Below, piece after piece: positions 43,767-51,300 of a stretch of 64,000 nt of DNA (its first letter is position 1; every line of letters begins with the position of its first letter). The stretch comes from Pseudomonas sp. URMO17WK12:I2 (GTDB taxonomy: Bacteria > Pseudomonadota > Gammaproteobacteria > Pseudomonadales > Pseudomonadaceae). The notes below the pieces were generated by a model that did no database searches, was not told where the DNA came from, and worked only from the letters and a program-made list of their open reading frames with translations. Position numbers and translations under genes: made by a program. The stretch is from contig NZ_QKYW01000009.1 in NCBI RefSeq assembly GCF_003253735.1, forward strand, positions 124,001-188,000. The letters run 5' to 3'.

Positions 43767-45308
43767 TTACAATTGCGGGCCGGCTTTCTTGATGGCGTCG
43801 CTCACTTCGAACTTGGTGAAGTTGTCGATGAACAGCTTGGCCAGGCCTTTGGCGGCCTCGTCGTAGGCAGCCTTGTCAGCCCAGGTGTTGCGCGGGTTGA
43901 GCAGGTTGGTCTCGACGCCTGGAACGGTTTTCGGCACGTCCAGGTTGATGATCGGCAGGTGCTCGGTTTCGGTACCGATCAACGCGCCGCTCTGGATCGC
44001 GGCGATCACGCCACGGGTGGTCGGGATGTTGAAACGCTTGCCGACGCCGTAGCCGCCGCCGGTCCAGCCGGTGTTGACCAGATAGACCTTGGAGCCGAAG
44101 GCCTGGATACGCTTGATCAGCAGCTCGGCGTAAACGCCAGCCGGACGCGGGAAGAACGGTGCGCCGAAGCAGGTGGAGAACGTCGACTTGATGCCGCTGC
44201 CCGACCCCATTTCGGTGGAACCGACCAGGGCGGTGTAACCGGACAGGAAATGGTAAGCCGCTTGTTCTTCGTTGAGGATCGACACCGGTGGCAGCACGCC
44301 AGTCAGGTCGCAGGTCAGGAAGATCACCGCGTTCGGCTCGCCACCGAGGTTTTTCTCGCTACGCTTCTCGACGAATTCCAGCGGATAGGCGGCGCGGCTG
44401 TTCTGGGTCAGGCTGTCGTCGGTGTAATCCGGCTTGCGCTGCTCGTCGAGCACCACGTTTTCCAGCACGGTACCGAACTTGATGGCTTTCCAGATCACCG
44501 GCTCGTTCTTCTCGGACAGGTCGATGCACTTGGCATAGCAACCGCCTTCGATGTTGAACACCACGCCAGTGCCCCAGCCGTGCTCGTCGTCACCGATCAG
44601 GTAACGGCTTTCATCGGCGGACAGGGTGGTCTTGCCAGTGCCGGACAGACCGAAGAACAGGGTCACGTCGCCTTCTTCACCGATGTTGGCAGCGCAGTGC
44701 ATCGGCAGCACGTCGGCGGCCGGCAGCAGGAAGTTCTGCACGCTGAACATGGCTTTCTTCATTTCACCGGCGTAACGCATGCCAGCGATCAGTACCTTCT
44801 TCTGCGCGAAGTTGATGATCACGCAGCCATCGGAATTGGTGCCGTCACGCTCCGGTACGCACTCGAAGTTGGCGACGTTGAGAACTTGCCACTCCTGCTT
44901 GCCGGACGGGTTGTACTGCGTCGGCTCGATGAACAGCTGACGGCCGAAGAGGTTCTGCCAAGCGGTGGCAGTGGTCATCTTGACAGGCAGGTAGTGAGCT
45001 TCGGCAGAACCTACATGAACATGGGAAACGAAGCTGTCCTGGGCATCGGAGAACGCCTGAACGCGATCCCACAGGGCATCGAACTTGTCGGCTGGAAACT
45101 TGCGGTTGATCGGGCCCCAGCCGATGTCGGCCGAAGTGCTCGGCTCGTCGACGATGAAGCGGTCGACCGGAGAACGCCCGGTACGGTGGCCGGTGCGTAC
45201 AACCAGAGCACCGGTGGACGCCAGTTCGCCTTCACCGCGACGAAGGGCTTCTTCGACCAGTTGGGCAGTGCTGATGTCGGTGTACACAGCGTTGTTGGCT
45301 TGCGTCAT
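43767..45308 (-). CDS. pckA: Phosphoenolpyruvate carboxykinase (ATP)
   Basis: Converts oxaloacetate and ATP to phosphoenolpyruvate, the first committed step of gluconeogenesis. The 513-residue protein has the kinase-1a P-loop FFGLSGTGKTTLSAD (about 217-231), DDEHGWGTGVVFNIEGGCYAK (metal-binding kinase-2 region) and TGHRTGRSPVDRFIVDEPS near the N-terminus. I chose the ATG giving MTQANNAVYTD, which gives the length usual for Pseudomonas. hslO lies upstream on the same strand, 154 bp away, with a strong inverted repeat in the gap. Confidence 0.97.
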   Translation of the reverse strand: MTQANNAVYTDISTAQLVEEALRRGEGELASTGALVVRTGHRTGRSPVDRFIVDEPSTSADIGWGPINRKFPADKFDALWDRVQAFSDAQDSFVSHVHVGSAEAHYLPVKMTTATAWQNLFGRQLFIEPTQYNPSGKQEWQVLNVANFECVPERDGTNSDGCVIINFAQKKVLIAGMRYAGEMKKAMFSVQNFLLPAADVLPMHCAANIGEEGDVTLFFGLSGTGKTTLSADESRYLIGDDEHGWGTGVVFNIEGGCYAKCIDLSEKNEPVIWKAIKFGTVLENVVLDEQRKPDYTDDSLTQNSRAAYPLEFVEKRSEKNLGGEPNAVIFLTCDLTGVLPPVSILNEEQAAYHFLSGYTALVGSTEMGSGSGIKSTFSTCFGAPFFPRPAGVYAELLIKRIQAFGSKVYLVNTGWTGGGYGVGKRFNIPTTRGVIAAIQSGALIGTETEHLPIINLDVPKTVPGVETNLLNPRNTWADKAAYDEAAKGLAKLFIDNFTKFEVSDAIKKAGPQL

Positions 45309-45350
45309 GTAAGTCCCCGTCGGCCGGATGGCCGAGTCTTCCAAACGTTT

Positions 45351-45377
45351 TGTAGCCCTGCGCGGAGCAGGGCTACA
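45351..45377. repeat. Perfect 11-bp inverted repeat between hslO and pckA
   Basis: Arms TGTAGCCCTGC and GCAGGGCTACA with a 5-base loop. No T run follows on the minus strand, so it is not a standard terminator for hslO. It lies about 43 bases before the pckA ATG and could be in its leader, or be a Pseudomonas TGTAGCCC-type intergenic repeat. Confidence 0.65.
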
Positions 45378-45462
45378 GCTAAAAAAGTGCGCGGATTATG
45401 CCAGAAAAGCGGGCCGCGGGTGCAGCCCCCAATCAGAACAGCCTGCGCGTTGCTGACAACCC

Positions 45463-46350
45463 TCAGTGACGGGTGTCGGAGGGCTGCTGACTGCCTCCGC
45501 CAGCGAACAGCTGAGCGATGTCGGCGGCGTCGAAGCCGTAGCGTTCGTTGCAGAATTGGCAGTCGATTTCCACGCGGCCGTTATGCTCGCTGACCAGCAG
45601 CTCGGCATCGGCCTGCCCTAAACTGACCAGCGCTTTGGCCGAGCGTTCACGGGAGCAGCTACAACGGAAGCGAATGGCGCGCGGCTCGAACAGCCGAACC
45701 GTCTCCTCGTGGTACAGGCGATGCAGCACGGTTTCGTTGTCCAGGCCCAGCAACTCCTCGTTCTGCAGGGTGTTGGCCAGGGTCACCAGGTGTTCCCAAC
45801 TGGCGGCGCGTTCCTCATCATCGGGCAGGCGATCGGCCGGCAGTTGCTGGAGCAGGAAGCCGCGGGCACGCAGGCCGTCGGCGCACAGCCAGAAACGCGT
45901 GGCCAGCTGTTCGGACGTGGCGAAGTAGTTGCTCAGGCAATCGGCCAGGGTGTCGCCGTCCAGCGAAACGATGCCCTGATAGCGCTGGCCCTGTTTGGGG
46001 TCGACGGTCATCGCCATCACACCTTCGGGCATCAGCTGCGGCAATCCGTCGCCCTCGGCGATACGCTCGGCCTCGTACCGGGCGATGCCACGCACATCGC
46101 CTTCGCTGGAGCATTCCACCATCAGCAGTGGCACCGGACCCTCGGAGCGCACCTGCAGCACCAGCAGGCCATCGAACTTCAGGGTGCCGACCAGCAGGGA
46201 AGCGGCGGCCAGCAGCTCACCGAGCAGTTGCGCCACCGGGCGCGGGTAGTCGTGCTTGGCCAGCACCTGTTGATAGCTGCCGGACAGCCCCACCAGTTCA
46301 CCGCGCACATCGGTGTCATCGAAAATAAAGCGTTGGGTGAAGTCGGACAT
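45463..46350 (-). CDS. hslO: Hsp33 redox-regulated chaperone
   Basis: An ATP-independent holdase that protects unfolded proteins under oxidative stress. The 295-residue product has the N-terminal chaperone domain (MSDFTQRFIFDDTDVRGEL) and the C-terminal redox switch: four zinc cysteines as CSCSRERS (about residue 230) and CQFCNERYGFD (about 265), which release zinc and unfold when oxidised. The ATG chosen matches the family's usual N-terminus. It lies beside pckA as in P. aeruginosa and is divergent from the PAP2 gene. Confidence 0.96.
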   Translation of the reverse strand: MSDFTQRFIFDDTDVRGELVGLSGSYQQVLAKHDYPRPVAQLLGELLAAASLLVGTLKFDGLLVLQVRSEGPVPLLMVECSSEGDVRGIARYEAERIAEGDGLPQLMPEGVMAMTVDPKQGQRYQGIVSLDGDTLADCLSNYFATSEQLATRFWLCADGLRARGFLLQQLPADRLPDDEERAASWEHLVTLANTLQNEELLGLDNETVLHRLYHEETVRLFEPRAIRFRCSCSRERSAKALVSLGQADAELLVSEHNGRVEIDCQFCNERYGFDAADIAQLFAGGGSQQPSDTRH

Positions 46351-46562
46351 AACGGCTCGCCTGCTGATGGATGCAAGACAGGTCAGGGGCGCGCCCACTG
46401 ACCTGGGGGCCGGCAATTTTAGGCGCAAACGCGGCGCCGACCAAGCCACACGCGAAGAACGGCAGGCGCGCAGCAGCTGAACCCAGGCTGAACGAAGCGT
46501 CGATAGCCCCCAGCCGGGCTCCCTGGCTGCCTAAAATCGGCGGTTTTCTTCGAGCCACCTCC

Positions 46563-47354
46563 ATGCATCTCGCTCTCAATACCCAATGGCGCCCACGCGC
46601 GCTGCTCATCAGCCACCTGTTCATTGGCCTGCTGTTCGCCAGCTGGCTGTGGCCGGTCACTCGCGTGTACTGGAATCAGTTCGATGTATGGCTGTTCCAT
46701 CTGCTCAACGACCCCGTGCATGCCGCCGGCCTGTGGGCGCATATCTGGGCCATCGGCAGCATGCGCCCGGTGGATGCCGGCGTCGGCGTGGTGATGCTGG
46801 CGATCATGCTGCGCGCCGGGCTGATCTTCCCGGCCAACCAGGTGCGCGTCGGGCTGTATGCGTTTCTGGTCGTGCTGACCGTCATGCTGCTGATGCGCGT
46901 GGGCTTTTCCGACCTGGTCGAGTACATGGGCTGGCAACATGCGAGCCCATCGCTACAGGTTGAGGGCAGCGCGCGGCTGACCGAGATGTTCCCGGCGTGG
47001 GAAGAACGCTGGGACCTCAAGGACAGCGCCAGTCGCAGCTTCCCGGGCGACCACGCCTCGGTCCTGATGATCTGGGCGATGTTCTGCAGCTTCTTCGTCA
47101 GCGGCTGGCGCCGCCTGCTGGTGTGGAGCGTGGCGGTGATCGGCATGCTGCCGCGCCTGGTCGCCGGCGCCCACTGGGGCGCGGATGCCTTTGTCGGCGG
47201 CGTACTGCTCAGCGTGCTGGGCATCGCCTGGAGCTGCTACACACCGCTGGCCTACCGTGCCAGCGCGGCCATCGAGCGAGCTTCGGCGCCGTTGATACGG
47301 GCCTTGGTCCGCGTCCCAGTGATTCGTGTCTTCGCGGTTGTCAGCGGGCGCTGA
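46563..47354 (+). CDS. PAP2-family membrane phosphatase
   Basis: A 263-residue membrane protein with about six helices. The phosphatase motifs are SRSFPGDHASV (the SGH-type motif 2) and PRLVAGAHWGADAFVGG (R-x5-H-x3-D motif 3, with nucleophilic histidine). Motif 1 (K-x6-RP) is probably WDLKDSASR, which lacks the RP, so it is partly atypical. Substrates of related proteins are undecaprenyl, lipid A or phosphatidylglycerol phosphates; sequence does not decide. It is divergent from hslO and convergent with hslR. The ribosome site is weak. Confidence 0.82.
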   Translation: MHLALNTQWRPRALLISHLFIGLLFASWLWPVTRVYWNQFDVWLFHLLNDPVHAAGLWAHIWAIGSMRPVDAGVGVVMLAIMLRAGLIFPANQVRVGLYAFLVVLTVMLLMRVGFSDLVEYMGWQHASPSLQVEGSARLTEMFPAWEERWDLKDSASRSFPGDHASVLMIWAMFCSFFVSGWRRLLVWSVAVIGMLPRLVAGAHWGADAFVGGVLLSVLGIAWSCYTPLAYRASAAIERASAPLIRALVRVPVIRVFAVVSGR

Positions 47355-47386
47355 CCGTCGCCCGGCTGCTCGCTTTGCAGGCAGCC

Positions 47387-47812
47387 TTACTCCACCCATT
47401 CCCCGGAGCCGCCGCGCAGATAGAACAACTGCCGGCGCTGCTTCTTGCTCGGCCGGCCGTCGGTCTGCACGCCCAGGGCACCAGCCTTGCGCTGCTCGGC
47501 AGCCTTCTCGCGGCGCACGATGCTCTCGCCGGTTTCGGCATACAGCGCCTGCGCCTCGGGTGCGCCGCGACGCACCCCCGATAGCGCCTGCACCACCACG
47601 GTTCGTTCATCGAAGCCGGTGCGAATCACATACTCCTCACCGACCTTGGGCTCCTTGCCTGGCTTGCAGCGCTCGCCACGGCAATGCACCTTGCCGCCTT
47701 CGATCGCTGCCTTGGCCAACGCCCGGGTTTTATAGAAGCGCGCTGCCCACAGCCACTTATCCAACCTTACCTTGTCATCGGCATCCTGCTTTGCCACCCT
47801 TACCTCACTCAT
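47387..47812 (-). CDS. hslR: Heat-shock protein Hsp15 (ribosome-associated S4 protein)
   Basis: Binds stalled 50S subunits that carry free nascent chains and helps recycle them. The 141-residue protein has an N-terminal S4 RNA-binding domain (VRLDKWLWAARFYKTRALA, AIEGGKVHCRGERCKPG) and a basic C-terminal tail (GRPSKKQRRQLFYLRG). The ATG at 47812 has no visible Shine-Dalgarno sequence, because the bases just upstream belong to the inverted-repeat element beginning at 47822. A GTG five codons downstream (47797) has GAGG/AAGG in front of it and is a plausible alternative start. hslR lies near hslO, as in other Pseudomonas. Confidence 0.93.
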   Translation of the reverse strand: MSEVRVAKQDADDKVRLDKWLWAARFYKTRALAKAAIEGGKVHCRGERCKPGKEPKVGEEYVIRTGFDERTVVVQALSGVRRGAPEAQALYAETGESIVRREKAAEQRKAGALGVQTDGRPSKKQRRQLFYLRGGSGEWVE

Positions 47813-47821
47813 TGCTGGCGT

Positions 47822-48086
47822 GGGTCTGTTCCCGTTTCAGCGCGAGCCGCGTTGCAGCGAGAAATGGCCTCCGGTTAGGCGCAGGACGCAGGGAATGGTT
47901 GTTCCCTTGCCAAGTCCTGCAACGACAGCGGAGGCCATTTCCCGCGCAACCCGGAGGGCCGGGCCAGTTTTTGCGCGATGCGGCGTTACTCGATGGCTCA
48001 TTTGGCCCGCCAAACTTCGCATCTCGTGCCTTGCCTCGCGCAAAAACTGGCTCCGGCGCGGCCGTGCGTGAAACGGGAACAGACCC
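47822..48086. repeat. 265-bp branched inverted-repeat element (MITE-like), undescribed
   Basis: Bounded by a perfect 18-bp inverted repeat (GGGTCTGTTCCCGTTTCA and its complement, 47822-47839 and 48069-48086), whose stem continues imperfectly inward to CCGCG. Inside are two more arms. Arm 1 is 47851-47950: GTTGC/GCAAC, then 13 bp GAAATGGCCTCCG/CGGAGGCCATTTC, then GCAGGAC/GTCCTGC and AGGGAA/TTCCCT. Arm 2 is 47951-48056: CCGGAG/CTCCGG, then a perfect 16-bp GCCAGTTTTTGCGCGA pair, then GATGCG/CGCATC and TTTGG/CCAAA. The whole could fold as a three-way junction. No protein-coding gene is seen in it. The immediate flanks show no clear target duplication. It fills most of the 316-bp gap between hslR and rimA. 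Confidence 0.8.
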
Positions 48087-48128
48087 TATCACAATTCTTT
48101 CCTCACTCCAGCCTGTACGCATTGTCCG

Positions 48129-48959
48129 ATGCACACAAGCCCGAGCGACCCTCATTCTGGAGCAGCGGTGACCCACTTTCCCAGCGATCTTACCCATCCT
48201 GAAAAATGCCGCGGCTGCCAGGGCAGCACGGACCTGGATTTCGACTTTCATTTCGCCTTCCAGCCGATCATCGACGTGCGCAGCCGCCAGGTGTTCGCCC
48301 ACGAGGCGCTGGTGCGTGGCCCGGCAGGTGAAGGTGCACTGTCGGTGCTCGAACGCGTCAACGACGACAACCGCTACCGGTTCGACCAGCGCTGCCGCAC
48401 CCAGGCGATTGCCGAAGCCAAACAGCTGGGCATGGACAGCTACCTGTCGATCAACTTCCTGCCCAATGCCGTGTACCGCCCGGAGCTGTGCATTCGCAGC
48501 ACCCTGGAGGCCGCACGCCAGCATGATTTTCCGCTCGACCGGCTGATTTTCGAAACCCTGGAAAGCGACCACATGGCCGACAGCAAGCACCTGACCAACA
48601 TCCTGCGCCAATACCAGGAGTTCGGCTTCAAGACCGCCATCGACGACTTCGGTGCCGGCCATTCAGGCCTTACCTTGCTGGCCGATTTCCAGCCCGACCT
48701 GATCAAGCTGGACATGGCGCTGATTCGCGACGTCGATCAGGACACGGCGCGCCAGGCCATCGCCCGCGGCATCCTGTCTATCTGTAACGATCTGGGTGTA
48801 ACGGTGATCGCCGAAGGGATCGAAACGCCGGGCGAGCGCGACTTCCTCGCCTCCATCGGCATCGATCTGATGCAGGGTTACCTGTTCGCCAAGCCCCAGT
48901 TCCGAGGTTTGCCCGGGATCGCCGACGCGGCCTGGGCATCCGCCACGATCACCCACTGA
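48129..48959 (+). CDS. rimA: RimA, EAL-domain c-di-GMP phosphodiesterase
   Basis: A 276-residue protein that is almost entirely an EAL domain. Catalytic motifs are present: HEALVRG (E59 A L), INFLPN, FETLES, AIDDFGAGHSG, IKLDMAL, VIAEGIETPGE and LMQGYLFAKP, so it should hydrolyse c-di-GMP. No sensory or membrane domain is seen; the N-terminal ~30 residues are short and contain CRGCQG. It is followed by rimB and rimK. In P. fluorescens the rimABK operon modifies ribosomal protein S6, with RimA controlling RimK. A GTG at 48168 with GGAG upstream is an alternative start giving 263 residues. Confidence 0.9.
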   Translation: MHTSPSDPHSGAAVTHFPSDLTHPEKCRGCQGSTDLDFDFHFAFQPIIDVRSRQVFAHEALVRGPAGEGALSVLERVNDDNRYRFDQRCRTQAIAEAKQLGMDSYLSINFLPNAVYRPELCIRSTLEAARQHDFPLDRLIFETLESDHMADSKHLTNILRQYQEFGFKTAIDDFGAGHSGLTLLADFQPDLIKLDMALIRDVDQDTARQAIARGILSICNDLGVTVIAEGIETPGERDFLASIGIDLMQGYLFAKPQFRGLPGIADAAWASATITH

Positions 48960-49033
48960 CAGGCGTGCAGCACGGCGGATTTTCAGTACCATGCGCGACA
49001 GATGCGCGACCTAAGTAGAAACGGACAGCTTTC

Positions 49034-49501
49034 TTGAAGACATTCGACCACCTCAACGTGATCGGCTTGCGCGAGTGGGTGAACCTGCCGGAACTCGGCA
49101 TCGTCGGCCTGCGTGCCAAGATCGATACCGGCGCCAGCACCTCGAGCCTGCACGCCAGCGATATTCAGCCGTTCGAGCGCGACGGCGAGCAATGGGTGCG
49201 CTTCACCGCCTATATCGGTACCCAGGTGCAGCGCCGGCATCGCTGCGAGGCGCGCCTGGTGGCCCTGAAAACGATCAAAAGCTCCAATGGCCAGGCGCAG
49301 AGCCGCTACGTGATCCGCACCAGCCTGATGCTGGGCGATCTGCAGTGGCCGGTGGAATTCACCCTGGCCAGCCGCAAGACCATGCGCTATCGCATGTTGC
49401 TCGGATCCAAAGCGCTGGTGGACGGCCAACTGGTGGTCAACCCGGCGCTTACTTACGTTCAAGACAAACCCGTGCTTCCCGACCCGACCGGTGCCCAATG
49501 A
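49034..49501 (+). CDS. rimB: RimB, retropepsin-like zinc-protease family protein
   Basis: A 155-residue protein of the RimK-associated 'ATP-dependent zinc protease' family. The motif AKIDTGASTSSLHA carries the DTGA active-site signature of retropepsin-like aspartic proteases, and RYRMLLGSKAL matches the conserved C-terminal (M)LLGR-type segment. In P. fluorescens RimB opposes or tunes RimK by acting on glutamylated RpsF. The start is a TTG (TTG AAG ACA), with GGA upstream; no ATG is available nearby, and the start residues match the family. The stop overlaps the rimK start by four bases (ATGA). Confidence 0.9.
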   Translation: MKTFDHLNVIGLREWVNLPELGIVGLRAKIDTGASTSSLHASDIQPFERDGEQWVRFTAYIGTQVQRRHRCEARLVALKTIKSSNGQAQSRYVIRTSLMLGDLQWPVEFTLASRKTMRYRMLLGSKALVDGQLVVNPALTYVQDKPVLPDPTGAQ

Positions 49502-50403
49502 AAATCGCTGTGCTGTCGCGCAATCCGCGCCTGTATTCCACGCGTCGTCTGGTCGAGGCCGGGCAACAGCGCGGCCATGAAATGGTGGTGATCGACACCC
49601 TGCGCGCCTACATGAACATCGCCAGCCACAAGCCGCAGATCCACTACCGTGGCAAGCCGCTGGAAGGCTTCGACGCGGTGATCCCGCGTATCGGCGCCTC
49701 GGTGACCTTCTATGGCTGCGCGGTGCTGCGCCAGTTCGAGATGATGGGCGTGGTGCCGCTCAACGAGTCGGTGGCCATCGCCCGCTCCCGTGACAAGCTG
49801 CGCTCGCTGCAGCTGCTGTCGAGGCGTGGCGTCGGCCTGCCGGTGACCGGTTTTGCCCATTCGCCGGACGACATTCCCGACCTGATCCACATGGTCAATG
49901 GCGCACCGCTGGTGATCAAGGTGCTCGAAGGCACCCAGGGCATCGGCGTGGTGCTATGCGAAACCGAAAAGGCCGCCGAGTCGGTGATCGAGGCCTTCAT
50001 GGGCCTCAAGCAGAACATCATGGTGCAGGAATACATCAAGGAAGCCGGCGGCGCCGATATCCGCTGCTTCGTGGTTGGCGACAAGGTCATCGCGGCGATG
50101 AAGCGCCAGGCCAAACCCGGCGAATTCCGCTCCAACCTGCACCGCGGCGGCACCGCCAGCCTGATCAAGATCACCCCCGAAGAACGCATGACCGCCATCC
50201 GTGCCGCCAAGGTCATGGGCCTGTCGGTGGCCGGCGTCGACATCCTGCGTTCCAACCACGGCCCGCTGGTGATGGAGGTGAACTCCTCACCGGGCCTGGA
50301 AGGCATCGAGGTGACCACCGGCAAGGACGTCGCCGGGATGATCATCCAGTTCCTGGAAAAGAACGGCGGCCCCAACCTGACACGTACCAAGGGTAAAGGA
50401 TGA
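49498..50403 (+). CDS. rimK: RimK, ribosomal protein S6 glutamate ligase
   Basis: An ATP-grasp ligase that adds glutamate residues to the C-terminus of ribosomal protein S6 (RpsF). The 301-residue protein starts MKIAVLSRNPRLYSTRRLVE and shows ATP-grasp features: PLVIKVLEGTQGIGVVL, VQEYIKEAGGADIRCFVVG, FRSNLHRGGTASL and the metal-binding VMEVNSSPGLEGIE. Length equals E. coli RimK. The start overlaps the rimB stop and the stop overlaps the ldcA-like start, so all are translationally coupled. In Pseudomonas its activity responds to c-di-GMP and to RimA/RimB. Confidence 0.96.
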   Translation: MKIAVLSRNPRLYSTRRLVEAGQQRGHEMVVIDTLRAYMNIASHKPQIHYRGKPLEGFDAVIPRIGASVTFYGCAVLRQFEMMGVVPLNESVAIARSRDKLRSLQLLSRRGVGLPVTGFAHSPDDIPDLIHMVNGAPLVIKVLEGTQGIGVVLCETEKAAESVIEAFMGLKQNIMVQEYIKEAGGADIRCFVVGDKVIAAMKRQAKPGEFRSNLHRGGTASLIKITPEERMTAIRAAKVMGLSVAGVDILRSNHGPLVMEVNSSPGLEGIEVTTGKDVAGMIIQFLEKNGGPNLTRTKGKG

Positions 50404-51296
50404 GCACTGCCTTCACCGGCCGCGTGGCCCTGATCGCGCCCGCCTCGGCGATTGCCGACGAGGTCTTCGACGCTACCCTGGCGCAACTCGAGGTGCAGGG
50501 CATCGACTATCACCTGGGCCGCCACGTGCGCGCCCGCCATCGCTACCTGGCCGGCACGCCGGCGCAGCGCCTGGATGACCTGCACGAGGCCTTCAGCCTG
50601 CCGGATATCGACGCCGTCTGGTGCCTGCGCGGCGGCTATGGCTGCGCGCAACTGCTACCGGGTATCGACTGGACGCTGCTGCAGCGCGCCAGCCCACGGC
50701 CGTTGATTGGCTACTCGGACCTGTCGATCCTGCTCGATGCCTTCGCCCGCCATGGCCTGCCCGGCATCCATGGTCCGGTCGCCACCGCGCTCGGCCTGCA
50801 GGCTCTGGCCGCGCCAACCGGGCAGCGTGAACGGCTGGCGTCCATGCGCTCGCTGTGGGACCTGCTGCAGGGCCGCAGCCATTCATTGCCGGTACGCCAC
50901 CTCAGCGGCCCGCAGTCCGCCATCGAGGGGCAGCTGGTTGGCGGCAACCTCACGGCCCTGGCCAGCGGCTGCGGCACGGTCGCCGGCATGCAGTTGCCGG
51001 ACCAGGCCATCCTGATACTCGAGGACGTCGGCGAGCCTTACTACCGCCTGGAGCGCAGTTTCTGGCAGCTGTTCGAAAGCTTCGCCGAGCGCCGCCCGGC
51101 AGCGGTATGCCTGGGCAGCTTTACCGACTGCCCGCGGCGCGGCGTGCAGCACAGCATCGAGGAAATCATCGGCGAGTACCTGGCGCCGTTCGATATCCCG
51201 CTGTATGGCGAGCTGCCCAGCGGCCACGGCGACGCCAACTTCGCCTGGCCTTACGGCTCCAATGCCCGCTTGCAGGGCGGTACGCTGAGCTGGTAA
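50400..51296 (+). CDS. ldcA: LD-carboxypeptidase (peptidase family S66)
   Basis: A 298-residue cytoplasmic serine peptidase expected to cut the terminal D-Ala from murein tetrapeptides during peptidoglycan recycling. The N-terminal VALIAPASA and CLRGGYGCAQLL motifs, the nucleophile in LIGYSDLSI (about residue 106), the glutamate in LEDVGEPYYR and the histidine in SGHGDANFAWPYG form the S66 Ser-Glu-His set. It overlaps the rimK stop by four bases (ATGA), so it is the fourth gene of the rim operon. It converges with the GGDEF-EAL gene with a 4-bp gap and no terminator. Confidence 0.92.
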   Translation: MSTAFTGRVALIAPASAIADEVFDATLAQLEVQGIDYHLGRHVRARHRYLAGTPAQRLDDLHEAFSLPDIDAVWCLRGGYGCAQLLPGIDWTLLQRASPRPLIGYSDLSILLDAFARHGLPGIHGPVATALGLQALAAPTGQRERLASMRSLWDLLQGRSHSLPVRHLSGPQSAIEGQLVGGNLTALASGCGTVAGMQLPDQAILILEDVGEPYYRLERSFWQLFESFAERRPAAVCLGSFTDCPRRGVQHSIEEIIGEYLAPFDIPLYGELPSGHGDANFAWPYGSNARLQGGTLSW

Positions 51297-51300
51297 CGCC

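Noticed and set aside
44288..44482. Small plus-strand frames within pckA
   Set aside because: Short arginine-rich antisense frames with no start signals; ordinary by-products of high GC content.
47822..48086. CRISPR array or attachment site interpretation of the inverted-repeat element
   Set aside because: There are no regularly spaced direct repeats and no cas genes; the structure is one set of nested inverted repeats, and no integrase or tRNA gene is nearby.
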